DNA of 27,164 bases, from assembly GCA_021464525.1 (NCBI GenBank), contig JADRCO010000745.1:1-27164 (forward strand), given 5' to 3'. Positions 1 to 11,200 of the stretch are shown here, piece by piece (position 1 is the first letter of the stretch; each line of letters begins with the position of its first letter). A model generated the notes under the pieces. The model worked only from the letters and a program-made list of their open reading frames with translations, had not been told where the DNA came from and searched no databases. The position numbers were made by a program, and so were the translations under genes. The stretch comes from Rhizophagus sp. LPA8_4_AMF (lineage: Eukaryota > Glomeromycota > Glomeromycetes > Glomerales > Glomeraceae).

Positions 1-818
1 TTTCCATGTAAGTTGATTATGATTTTGTTGTAAATATTTTCTTAAATCTATATTCATATATTGCATTACAAGCATATAACTTCCATCTGATGGATCTTGT
101 GTTAAACCAAAACATTGGACAATACCTGCCCATTTATTGCTTATAGTTAAATGTGATTTAGCCTGTAAAAAATTCATTAGTAACTTAATATGATATTAAT
201 AACTTTTAAATATTTTAAATTACAAACCTCTTCAAACCAACTTTGATTTGCATTTTCAACATTCTTTAATCTTTTAAGAATTACTTGTTGTCCTCCAAAT
301 CTTTTTAATTGTTGTTCTTTAGTATCCCATTCATAATATGCTCCATTAATCCAGTTTGCTGTATAAATTTCAGAACATCCACCTTTTGTTAGATATTTAA
401 TGTTATATAAAATATTATATGGAATCCATTCTGGTATTAGACGTGGAGTAATTGTCTTCATTTGACATTTTTGTATTAAGTTATCAATATCAACATTTCT
501 AGATGTCCAATTTGAAAAATTTGCTTTCAAATAGTTTCGAATACAATGTTCACAATATAATGTAGCCAAACATTCTTGATTACAACTTTCGCAAGTTCTT
601 TTTGTACCGGTATTATTCCTAATTTTATTACTATCACAAACTTTAATCGTTGATATTATTGCTTCATATTTTTCATTTTCTGTAAGTGAATCATCAGCAA
701 GAAGTGATTGTCGTACAAATTCAAATTGCTTGTGTAAATTATTGTAAATATTATAATTCATTAATGCAAATGCTCTATTAATTGCAGCATTAATTGATTG
801 ATTTTCACCATAAGACAT
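1..818 (-). CDS. Protein kinase of the expanded Glomeromycotina family, 5' part (runs off the window)
   Basis: The first exon (818 down to 228) encodes 197 residues and the second (162 to the window edge) continues the kinase N-lobe. The 65-nt intron at 163-227 has donor GTTTGT, branch-like ACTAAT and acceptor TTTTACAG, and keeps phase 0. Numbering from this start, a Cys cluster at 76-92 (C-x2-C-x3-C-x5-C-x2-C) looks zinc-binding. A Gly-rich loop KGGCSEIYTA lies near 145-154, and VILKRL at 179-184 holds the likely ATP-binding lysine K182. Catalytic motifs lie outside the window. An upstream ATG at 908 would add 30 hydrophobic residues. I prefer 818 because the CATTATGTC context and the following residues match the paralogue at 26325. 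Family recognition (Ser/Thr or tyrosine-kinase-like) is from the N-terminal signature and is confident; substrate and pathway are unknown. Confidence 0.88.
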
Positions 819-948
819 AATGAAATATATTATAAAAAGTAGAAAAAGCTTCAGATATTTTAAGAAAAGATATTTTATTAATTTTGAAACAAAAGTGGGT
901 CGTTCCATGTTTCAGAATTAATAAGCTATATGCAGTGCTACATGTACG

Positions 949-960
949 GTACTACCTAAA
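949..960 (-). promoter_or_regulatory. Conserved upstream motif shared by both kinase copies
   Basis: The 12-mer TTTAGGTAGTAC (minus strand) lies 131-142 bp upstream of the kinase start. The same 12-mer occurs at 26159-26170 upstream of the second kinase, at a similar distance. Similar sequence extends on both sides (ATCAT before, GCACTG after). It may be a promoter element or simply the edge of the duplicated segment. Confidence 0.4.
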
Positions 961-3600
961 TCTAATGATTTGCCATAAAAATCATAACTATCCATAATGA
1001 AGTCTAGTTATCTGTTTTTGGTAGTTATAATAAATGTAATATTAATGGACAAAGAAATTTATTTTATTTTGATCAATAATGATCTCATAATTTTGCAATA
1101 TCTTATGTTAAATTATAATCTCAAAATTTAACTATCTTAAACTTTCTATTTCCAAAAATATACTGAAAATATTTTAATAATTGTGAAATATTGAAATATG
1201 AACTTTATCCAATATCAAACTTGAAGAAATAAGAAATAAAAATAGGATTAAAAGTATTTATTTCAAAAAAAAAAAAAGTTAGAATGATAGTTGACAAACT
1301 CAAACAAACTCATGCATAGGACATTCAAGAAAAAATTGCTGAGACATTAGTTTATTGCTTTTAAACCAATCAATGTTACAGATAATTGCTAATTTTACAA
1401 ACGGGGAAACTTGGTGATAGATGAATACAGTAAATTAATGTACTAATGATTATTCTATTATCACCATAAATGTTTTTCACCCTTTTGTTGTAGCAAGTAC
1501 AGAAATAATTATTTTACTTGAGTAATATTTGTACTTTCAACGTACATTTGTCAAACCCAAACATATATTTTACTAATTACATAATTTTGCCACGAAAAAA
1601 ATTAGACCGATGACGAACGAGATCGGCTAAACTTTTAACCTAAAAGGATCTACCTAATTTAATTTATTATATTGACCTTAACCTATTTATAATTAAGATC
1701 GTCTTTACGTTTCAAAATTTGCTTATTATATTTGATTACGGCATAATGCTACTGTATTTAGTTTATTTAGTTTCAGTTTTATCCGCGGTTTATTGAGTTA
1801 CATACTGTCGCTTAATTTGATCAGTTAAATAGTTAAATCCTTCATCTTTCCCTTACTCGGACGAAAAGTTCTTTTTTAGGCAAGGTTAATGAGTGAGATA
1901 GATAGCAAATATGACAACATACCAGTTTAGGTGTTACGAAGTTTATTAGTAAATAAATTAAAAATTTTTTCTTTATAATTGTTATTATTATTATTATTAA
2001 TTTAACAAATTTTGATTATCATTAAAAAAAGGCAATAAAAATATTTTTTTTATTTTTAAATTTTGCTCAAATTGTTCAAATTAGAAATTATGTAATATCA
2101 TTAGGTAATTAACATAAAGATTTTACTCGTGCTATATAATATTTCTGTTATCATATCATAACTGACGTCAGATATCGTGTAAAAGGGTTTATCAGAAGAT
2201 CTTAACAGTCAAATCTCGAAGTTTATTTTTTTTTTAAAAAAAAATTTAAATTAAGCGTATTAAAATGATGTGATACTTAAAGTTTTATATCCGGCCATTT
2301 GAATCGCTAATAAAATTACTATCATAAAATATTTTAAATCAACACAAAATATTTATCCTAATTAATGTATTTTTGTATTGTATTTTTTTTTTTTTTTTAA
2401 AGTATGATAATCAGAAAGTCGATTTTTTTAAGTTTGTGAACTTGTGGTATCACAAAAAGAATATAAACAAATGGATATTCAAACTAATGTATTCTTCGTG
2501 ATGAGCAAGGTCCAAGGCAAAAAAAGAGCCTGATTGGTAAAAAAGAATTATGACGATCAGGGAGATCGTGGAATAACATACTGTAATTAATTACTGTATA
2601 AAACCTATTCTTTATAATTTTGATTATGAGATTGAGACCTTTTAATTATTTTGCTTAAAGAAAAAATAATTGGAAATTTATAAATAATTTGCAATATAAT
2701 TTTATTGAATTTCTAAATCACTTGCTTTAATAGTCATATTAACGTTAAACTTACAAATATTTTGCGTTAATAACTGATAATTATTTTGCGTTAATATAAT
2801 TTTAATAATTATATTAATTATTTAACAAAAAAATCAAAAAAATTATTATTTCAATTAAAGAAATTATACATATTACAAATTTATTTAAATCTCAAGACTT
2901 CTAAATTTCGAAATTTTACCAGCAAGAATTTTTAACCATCGGGATTGCACCGTGATCGTCGAATTTTGATTTTCCAGGATTTTAGGTTTTAGGATTTTAG
3001 TCCATCCATCGAAGATTATGGGTGTCGGTGATTTTTGGGAGATCCCATATAAAAAGAATTTGTTATTTAATTAATTAAAATAATAGTATTTACATTGTAA
3101 ATTATACCCCCAAAAAATTATAATATATAATCTTAATCTACAATGATTTTTTTGTAATTCATTTAATGAAGATCATGGAGAAATAAAATCAGCTGGTACA
3201 AGTTACAAGAAAAATAAGATTCACGTGAGAATATCATACTTAATTTTTAATTTGTTTATAGAGTATCAAATTTTTTTCTTTTTTTTGATTCATATTAATT
3301 TAAAAAAAAAACCCAAAATTCTTTATGAATTTTATCATTATGAATGATATTATAAATGTTATAGATTTACATTTCTGAAATACAACATAATATATTTTTC
3401 TAAATTTTCGAAAAAGGGAAATTGGTTAATTTTTTAATAATCGTAGAATATCGTAGATCAAAAAATGATCATCTTTCAAACGATATAAATAATTCTCAAA
3501 ATTTTATTAAAATACATACCATCAAAAAAAAAAAAAATATAATATATATACATAAAATACTTTGTATAAAAGTATATATATTATATTTTGTTTTATAATA
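961..3600. other. Gene-free A+T-rich region
   Basis: I see no supportable gene here on either strand. The region holds poly-A and poly-T runs (near 1263-1278 and 2383-2399) and TTA-rich tracts (near 1980-2000). A slightly less A+T-rich patch at 2930-3050 contains short repeated GGATTTTAG words. It could be a remnant of something older, but no open frame supports that. Confidence 0.5.
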
Positions 3601-3621
3601 TTTATATTTATTTATTTATTA

Positions 3622-3640
3622 TTTAGAGCCGCGCTCTAAA
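3622..3640. promoter_or_regulatory. 8-bp inverted repeat upstream of the secreted-protein gene
   Basis: TTTAGAGC and GCTCTAAA form a perfect dyad around a CGC centre, 52-70 bp upstream of the ATG at 3692. It is an island of G+C in an almost pure A/T stretch. A TATAAA lies further upstream at 3565-3570. The dyad could be a transcription-factor site or a 5'-UTR hairpin; the sequence alone does not decide. Confidence 0.35.
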
Positions 3641-3691
3641 AATATTTCATATTTACAGTATTATCATTCTTTTTTTAACCGATAATTAATC

Positions 3692-4291
3692 ATGAAGTTA
3701 CATTTGGTGCTTTCCGTTTTTTTCTCGTTTGCTCTTATTTCTCAAGCATTTCCTATGACTTTGAACTTTGACAAAAGACGTTTCAGTCAAGAACATACTC
3801 CAAAAGCTGATGCTACTTACGCTGCGGTAAAGGAAATATCTGTAGGTACTGGTAAAGAACAACAGGCTGGTGACTTATCTGGTGCAATGGTAAGGGCTCT
3901 TTTAGCAAAAGCACCAACTTGTGATCAACAAGATAGAGCGGATGAAATCATTGACCTTGCAATTGAAATTGGAGGAGATAAAAAGGAGAAACTTATTCAA
4001 GTTGCCAAAACATATCGTCAACTGGAACGAAATACTCCAAAAGCAGGTCTGCCATCCGAGCTTTGTAAAAAAAAACCAAGGCATAAAGAACTTGATGGAT
4101 TGGTTCAAGCACAAGACACAACCGGAAAAGGTAAAGGTCCAGGTCCTAACCCTCCTAATCCAAAAGATCCTAAGAAACCCAAAGATCCTAAGTTACCAAA
4201 AGAACCTGTTATACCAAAAGATCCTAAGAAATCTGAACCAAAAATACCTGATGATGATGAGGAAGATTGTGAAAAAGATGATGATAATTGA
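3692..4291 (+). CDS. Small secreted protein with Pro/Lys-rich tail; effector candidate
   Basis: This single-exon ORF encodes 199 residues. Residues 1-19 form a classic signal peptide (MKLHLVLSVFFSFALISQA), with cleavage likely before FPM. A dibasic KRR at 28-30 could be a Kex2-type processing site. The core, about 35-142, is mixed helical and carries C77 and C125, which could pair in a disulphide. Residues 145-186 are low complexity, built on repeated PKDPKK/PKDPKL/PKEPVI words. The end is strongly acidic (DDDEEDCEKDDD) and holds the third cysteine, C193. The protein is probably exported to the wall, apoplast or host interface. The core resembles small secreted proteins I have seen in other fungi, but I cannot name a family. 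Other long frames over this interval are shadows. Confidence 0.8.
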   Translation: MKLHLVLSVFFSFALISQAFPMTLNFDKRRFSQEHTPKADATYAAVKEISVGTGKEQQAGDLSGAMVRALLAKAPTCDQQDRADEIIDLAIEIGGDKKEKLIQVAKTYRQLERNTPKAGLPSELCKKKPRHKELDGLVQAQDTTGKGKGPGPNPPNPKDPKKPKDPKLPKEPVIPKDPKKSEPKIPDDDEEDCEKDDDN

Positions 4292-4425
4292 AACCAAAGA
4301 AATTAATATTATTAAAAAAATTGGATCGATTATAAATTTTATTAATACATAGCAGTCAAATTCAATTACAAAATCAAACAAATGTTTGTAAATAAGGATC
4401 TTCAGATTGTATAGTAACAAAAGTG

Positions 4426-4431
4426 AATAAA
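4426..4431 (+). terminator. Possible polyadenylation signal of the secreted-protein gene
   Basis: AATAAA lies 135 nt after the stop codon, on the coding strand, at a plausible 3'-UTR distance. In DNA this A+T-rich the hexamer is common by chance, so the call is weak. Confidence 0.3.
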
Positions 4432-5829
4432 TTTTACTGTTGACTTTAAATCCCTTATTATAAATATAAATGCGAGAATAGTGAGAGCACCTTTTATTAT
4501 TTACATATGATGTATTATTTTATTATTCTTATATATAATCCTTAATGTTAATAAAACAAAAGTCGTATTGGCCAATAATGTGAATTTTCTTATAATTTGT
4601 GTAAACAGTAATTTATTTTGATTAAAATATATTTATTTATCGTAAATTCTAAAAAATAAGTCATACTTTATAAATCTTTACATTTCAATAACGTAAAAAT
4701 CTTTACAAAAAAAATGTTAAACTGTGAAGCAATAATACAAACGAATATTTGTCATAATGATATCATTTTTTTTAATTAATTGACGTAAATAAGAATAATA
4801 ACATACCCCTAGGTAAATTCATAATTTTTCTTTCTCCGACAATCTCATAATTTTAAAACCAGCGGATTTGTAATTTTTTGCTTTGTCTTCTCATTTTGAA
4901 AAAAGAAGAATTACGGTTTGATCGACAGGAGTCGCGATGATTAATTACATGTTAAACGATCACAAGAACAAAATTAATGTAGTACAATTTCATACACTCT
5001 TGTAAATCATTCACTTTTCGCGCTTTTTTTTATGCACATGGCAAAAGTTCCTCTTTTTATTTGAAGAAATTATCAAGGAAACTTACGTTCACATACAATC
5101 ATATAATTTATTATTTTAGCATTACCTTGTTTTTACTTCATACGCGTAACGTCTGATGTGCACCACCAAAATGTTGAAAAAATTTGTGATATCAATCGTT
5201 TTATGTCAAAGAACCAATTTAATGAAATTCATGATTATCCAAATACAATATTTTATGTATTTGGTCTGAATTTTCGTACGATAATTTCTGAATTTATTTA
5301 CAAGAAACTAAATATTCGCCTAAATTATTTAATATATATGGGTTTATTTATTGATTGTGGAAATATTGAATTGAAGAATTTTCAAGCTTCGAATTTAAAT
5401 TATTTATAATTAACAAATATTCATCAATACTGTAATTAAATTTTTTTCATATTTGAATTTTTATATCTAATCGATAATCTTTAAAAACCGTTTATCTCAT
5501 ATTATCGATTTTTTTTAGGCCACAAACAGATTCTGAAAAATTCATGGATAAATAATTTGTGGATCATAAATTTTATTTAAATAGTCCATTTAATGGAATC
5601 AAGGATAAACTTATTGATTAAAATAATGTCTTTGTTCAACAAAATATGAAAGATAATAAATGATCCAACAAATGGGTAAATAAAAATATTACAATTTTAG
5701 ATTGAAGAAGGCATTATATAAAATTTATTCCTTTAATTAGATTTTAGCGATATTGAACCTATAGATTTCTTTTTCAAGGTGTTAAATTATATAACCATCT
5801 TAACGCAAATTTTAGTTTATACACTCCTG

Positions 5830-5857
5830 GGAATTCCTAATATGGAATTCCTAATAT
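5830..5857. repeat. Tandem duplication of a 14-bp word
   Basis: GGAATTCCTAATAT occurs twice head to tail with no mismatch. Each copy contains the palindrome GGAATTCC. It is a small local duplication of no evident function. Confidence 0.85.
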
Positions 5858-6589
5858 GACTAAAATGCGTTAACAAATTTATTTGCACATAAAAAAATAT
5901 TCGTGGATCTTATTTCTTAATTCTTAACAAACTCATAAACAAGCTTAATACAACTAAGTCAAATACGCTCCGCTTATTTCATCGAAACCTTATTCCCCAA
6001 TTTTTAATAACTGAAATAAATTTATGCAATTACACTAACCAAAATAATAAATGTCTTCATCTTTCCTAATTCAATCTGTAATATTTGATACGTAAAAGAG
6101 ATTGATTGTAAAATTGATTAATATTTAGTTCCACCAAAAGGAATATGATTAAAGTGAGACAAAATTATTACCATTTTTTAAAGAAAAAATGTTTATGATA
6201 AAATGAAGTAGCAATTTTTATGTACTCATAAATAGTTTATTTTATCCTCCCATGGAAGGTTCTATTTAAAACGTAAAAATGACAAGACATCATAATAAGA
6301 AATCATTTTAAGTCAAGCACAATATGATATTTGTAGGCAGGCAAGGACAGCCAAATATAGAAAAAAGATTAGGGAAGCCACTGTATATGATAAGTACAGT
6401 ATGAAGGGATGGTGCGCACTGCAGGGTTCACACGTAGTCTTGGTATTGTTTAAGAGACATACTAATTATCCTTATGATAGAAAGATAGAGCAAGGTACTG
6501 TACATAGATTAATCCCACTCCAGAAAAGCCCCTTAATGTTCATGTCACTAGTTCCCCCGTTACTAGTCTTTTACTAAGTAACAAAGTAT

Positions 6590-6778
6590 AAAAATAAAAT
6601 AATTCTATATGAAAAATAAAAACTATATAAAAAATCAACGAAAAAAAATAATAAATAAAAAAACAAATTACGAACATAAAAAAAAGATGAGAGAATTTAA
6701 AAAACAAAGAGCAACATAAAAATAAAATAAAAAAAAATAAATAAAAAAATAAAAAAAATAGCTTGTAAAACTAGAAAA
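6590..6778. repeat. A-rich low-complexity tract
   Basis: Nearly all bases are A on the plus strand, with scattered T and few G or C, in AAATAAAAA-type runs. It resembles an expanded simple repeat or the tail of a retroposed element; no associated ORF was found. Confidence 0.8.
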
Positions 6779-7170
6779 AAAATTTAAGGATGTTCTGCGA
6801 CACTAGTAAAGTTGACAAGTTGCCAAGTTTCAACTTCTATAATTGTGAAGAATGTGTTTGCAATTGAAGATAGGACTTACTTACTCGTCACAACAATATT
6901 CTTTAGACAGTTAAAGATAAAGAGCGATAAATTTTTTGGACGAAGGGGCCTTTTATGGATTAGTTATACAGTGAGTCAATAAGAAAATTTTTTCGCACTA
7001 AGGATGGATCAATTGACTCATGCATAAGATCCATTTGACACTTGAATCTATAAAAACATTTAGAATATTACGTAAATCGGGGTTTTGAGCCTTTGTATTC
7101 ATTGCTCAGCGATCATAAACCTAACTTGATATGGATTTTTATAAAATATGTAGAATATAGTGACTATATA

Positions 7171-7355
7171 CAGTCGGACCTCAGTCGGACCTCTATGTAC
7201 CGATATTATATGTACCGATAATTGCATGTACCGATAAATTTTTCATGTCCCATTTTCACATCCTCTATAATAATGTATAGTAATATGTACCGATAATTCG
7301 ATATACCGATATTTTTTCCCCAAAACAACAGCATCGGTACATAAAATTCCGACTG
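7171..7355. mobile_element. 185-bp pogo/Tc1-like MITE
   Basis: The left end begins CAGTCGGACCTC and the right end finishes TTCCGACTG, which are inverted with respect to each other. Both ends continue inward into ATGTACCGAT (right end: ATCGGTACAT). A TA dinucleotide flanks each end (7169-7170 and 7356-7357), the target duplication expected for Tc1/mariner/pogo transposons. The termini resemble the CAGTxGGACCTC ends of pogo-like elements. No transposase is encoded, so it is non-autonomous. The left terminus carries an 11-bp tandem duplication, and the motif TGTACCGATA or a close variant occurs about six times inside. Confidence 0.78.
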
Positions 7356-7599
7356 TATTTAGGAATTTTTTATAAGTAAAATAGTTATAATCCATAACAT
7401 AAACTAAGTTCATAATCTTTAATGTTGGGCTGGCAATCAAATAATTATGCGGTCAATCTTCATACAGTACAAATAAAATAAATACAAATTGTTTGTATTT
7501 TGCTTATTTTACTTGTAATTTTTTTTTAATGTATTTGTGTACAGTAGATTTCATATAGCAATCTTAACCACGTTCACACCAATTTTACTAGGCAGGACT

Positions 7600-7731
7600 T
7601 TAATCACGTGTATTTCTTGAGCCCTCTTTTACGACGAATCCTAGTTCTGGAACACCTCGACTTTCTTCTACATCCTTCTCATCTTCTTTGGTTAACTTAG
7701 TCCTTAATAGGTTTGGAGTAACATTAAGAAT
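7600..7731 (-). pseudogene. Short coding-like remnant, unidentified
   Basis: A 43-codon open stretch on the minus strand ends at TAA and has a hydrophilic, protein-like composition (for example LTKEDEKDVEESRGVPELG) that is unusual for this A+T-rich background. It has no ATG and is closed upstream by a TAA. It may be a last exon or a fragment of a lost gene, possibly a transposon. I do not recognise the family. Confidence 0.25.
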
Positions 7732-8002
7732 TTAATTATGGAATCACTTCTAATATAATTTTCAAAAAGTAAATCGTAAATTGAATAAATAGATGATTAA
7801 TACTCAAATTAAAAAGTAAATTACAAAAAATAAGCTTATTGCATATGAAGAGCCAAGTCTCAAACTGGGTTTAAATTGGTTAAAAATTATTAATTTGGAA
7901 CCAGGGTGGAACTGTAATCTGTCTACTAACTATAGAGGAATCATAATTACATCAACATTGTAACAACTCAATATTATTTAATATAAAAAAACCCCAATAA
8001 AT

Positions 8003-8012
8003 TTTATTTATT
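8003..8012 (-). terminator. Possible polyadenylation signals of GTPase gene A
   Basis: Two overlapping AATAAA hexamers on the minus strand lie about 195 nt past the stop. The duplicate gene keeps an AATAAA in the corresponding 3' flank (18918-18923), which gives some weight to the call. Confidence 0.35.
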
Positions 8013-8204
8013 TTAATATAAAAACAAAAGATAAGCAAATAAATATGAGCAAAATTAAAATAATTTAAAACTAGCTTGGTGTCCAGGAAACGTAGAACAT
8101 ACTAATATCAATTAGTTAAATGGTAATACCACTATATAAATAATATATGGATTTTTTGATTACATGTTATAAAATGAAAGCATTATTCAACTTTCTGAAA
8201 TGGA

Positions 8205-11200
8205 TTATATGAATTTTTTTGCAAATATACTTGATTTAAAGCGGAGTTTTAACTTTTTTGAATTAGTCTTTTCTTTATATTTGAACGCACTAGTCTGATT
8301 ACGCTCTGCTGCATTTTTTATCTTTTTTAGAGTATGACCATTAATTTGTAGATTGTACAATTGCTGCTCAAGATTGGCTATATCGTTTGGTGATATTGTA
8401 GGCATGGAAGGATCATTATTTTCAATTGCTTTTTTAATAACCTCAATTTGTTCCAAATAACTTCTTTTTGTAGCTTCAAGTCCCTTGAGAATTTCGTCAT
8501 CATAGCGATTAGGATCGGCACTCTTTTTAATTTTTTCTTCGTTTATGAAATGATCCAGGTAGTCTGCATATGCATCATTAAAAGCGGCTATTGCATTTTG
8601 TCTCAAAAATTGCGCAAACTTTAAGCTAATTTTATTTATTGTATGCTGTTCTGTTTGCAGTTGAATTACTCTTTTTTGATAATCCTCTATAATTGCTTTT
8701 TTGGTTTCTTGATCTGATTTCTTTTTTGAAATCTGCAACTCTACATTTTGATCAATAATCTTTTTAGCTATTTTCTCGTTCTCATAGTCAATATGCATAT
8801 GTTTATCCCATTTACAGCCGCAGACTTTACATATTCCATCTGAATTCATAACTTCACATTCTTTCAGTGCTGTATTGTTTAATTTATTACATGTAACATC
8901 GTCCAAATAACAATGAGGATGACAATGTGTTATGTAATCTACCTTTTTAATATCAGTTTGATCAATATGCAATAATCTGACACAACTATTGCTAGTACAT
9001 ACAGTTCTTTGATATCCCAACGTTACTGGTTCAAGATTTATTTGTTGAATGTATAATTGATCTTTAAGTTCTTCTATGGTTTGGTTGGAATTTGCTATTA
9101 CATTTTGTTGTTCTTTAATTAACTTAATATTTGTCTGGATAAGTTGTCCTATCTCTGCAAGTGGTCTAGAAAGAAGTATCACCATATTTCCTATATTTCT
9201 AGAATTGTTGAGCGATAGAGTATCTTTTACCATATGAGGTGGACGTTTTACAAGATATAGGATGAGTCTCAATGATTCATCCACGGATTTTTTCCAACTT
9301 TCTGAAAATTTTTTTTCATCTGCATCCGTAAATAATATACCTGGTTCCTTGATTGCCGCTAGAAATCTAAATGATTCGTTGTCAAAACAATATACAGTAT
9401 CATGATTGACTTTTATTTCAACACTACATCGTTCTTTGAGGTCACTAAGTTGTTTTTTAAGTGGTGGTAATGTATCCCCTGGACGGTAGAAAGTTCCTCT
9501 AGCATTGGTAAAGCAGAAGACTATATTATCCTTTGCATTTCTATGAAGGTGTGATAACAATTCTTGTATGCAAAACTTTACCGCATTTAGCTGGGGATCG
9601 TTTGGTCTAAGGAGTATGCATATCCCATTTAAATATCGATGGTGACTAATATATTTAAGGATATTTACAAAATTTTTCTTATCTTGATCCAACCCTATAC
9701 TTGGAGTATCAATTAATCTTACAATTTTATTTTCAGCTGCTTGGAAGACGTAGCTTTTACATTCTTGAGTGGATGACATGCCAATATTTTCTAATCTCTC
9801 ATTTGTATCATCATTACCTATCTTAATTGTTTTCGTTTCATAATTATCATCTGTGATTGTGAATTTTGATGAGATCAATACTTCCATATTCCCAGCTTTC
9901 GCATCCTCTAGCGTATCAAATTTAAGGTAATTAACGAAAGCATTTATAAAGGTTGATTTCCCTACGCCAATTTCACCAAGTAATAATATATTTATTTCTT
10001 CTGGAGGCGCTGCTGGTAATAGATTATTAAGGGTGTTTGATTCAAAAGATACATATCCTACATTGTGATAAGGACTATTGCACCTGAATTTACAACTAGT
10101 TATTTCACTTTCACCACACCCACAATAAAAGTACCGATTATATCCATATTCTATATCCTGTTCACAATTGAAACATCTCCAATTACAAATAGTATGTGGA
10201 CAATCGACGTGTGGACAAGGTATTGCTAATCGCATTTTATCACTAGGATCATCTATTGGTCTTGAATTGGATACGTCAAACTTAACAAGATTTGATGCAA
10301 TATTATTATCATTATAATAGTCAAAACTTTCTAAGCTTCCACCGATATAATGAATTACCGGACGATCAGGACTTTTTATTTCAGGACATTTTTTAGGGTC
10401 AGTAACAATCGACTCTTCATTTGAATTGACACTATCATGCACTGTTGATGAACTAACATTAATAATATCCTGATCAATAAGTTTGTAGATATGATTTATT
10501 GAACTCCTACGCAGAATATTCTCAATAGTCGAATTCTTGTCAAGATACTCCACTTTTTTTGTTTTAAGAGCAAGTACCAAGTCAGCTTTTGTAGATACTG
10601 ATCGATATCGATCAATAAACGCCATAATAGAACTCTTAGATAAGACACCTTTCTGAAACTTCTTCATTATTCTCTCAAGCTCATCGATATTACTTTTTCC
10701 AGAACGTACTATAACAAGATTTTCCGCGAATTCCTTTTTAAATTTCACCTCTTCCAATCTGAATTCTTGTACATGATTGTTAATCTCATCAAAAATATTA
10801 TCAGGTATGAGATTAGAGATAGATTTTGCATCATTAAATAAATCATTGAGCATTTGTTTTGGTTTCAACAAACCATTAAAAACATGCTCTATCTTTAAGA
10901 CAATTTCTTCGTTCAATTCTCTTATCATACTATTAACTATGGTATTCTGAGTACTAAGTACTAGTTTCGCAAGTCCTGATAATGGATAAAGAATATATTC
11001 AACTGGAAATCCTTTCCCGTTATTATATTGTATAGCATATGAAGGAAGCTCTGTCATAACTTTCTTTGCTTCATCAAAGGATTGAGGAAATTTCTTATTA
11101 TATGGAACAGCATCACCAAGAAACGTCATAGAAAAACAATTCATAAGGTTAGGTTGATTCTTTTCAGCATTTATGTTATCATTTTTAGAGGTAGAAGGTG

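Larger units (their letters stand above)
4432..7168. other. Gene-free region with low-complexity tracts
   Basis: I find no convincing gene. The 83-codon frame at 5158-5409 begins at a GTG and has the composition of A+T-rich noise. A less A+T-rich patch at about 6330-6570 ends in two ACTAGT words 9 bp apart and could be a transposon remnant, but no inverted termini or open frame were found. Confidence 0.5.

Noticed and set aside
819..908. N-terminal hydrophobic extension of the left kinase (membrane anchor)
   Set aside because: The paralogue's conserved CATTATGTC start context and matching residues begin at 818; the upstream 30 codons show no match in the second copy.
5158..5409. 83-codon open frame on the plus strand
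   Set aside because: It starts at GTG, has the Ile/Asn/Leu/Tyr-rich composition of A+T-rich noise, and shows no motif or upstream exon.
6340..6560. Possible tRNA or SINE because of GGTTCACAC
   Set aside because: A B-box-like word is present but no A box, no cloverleaf and no tail; not supportable.
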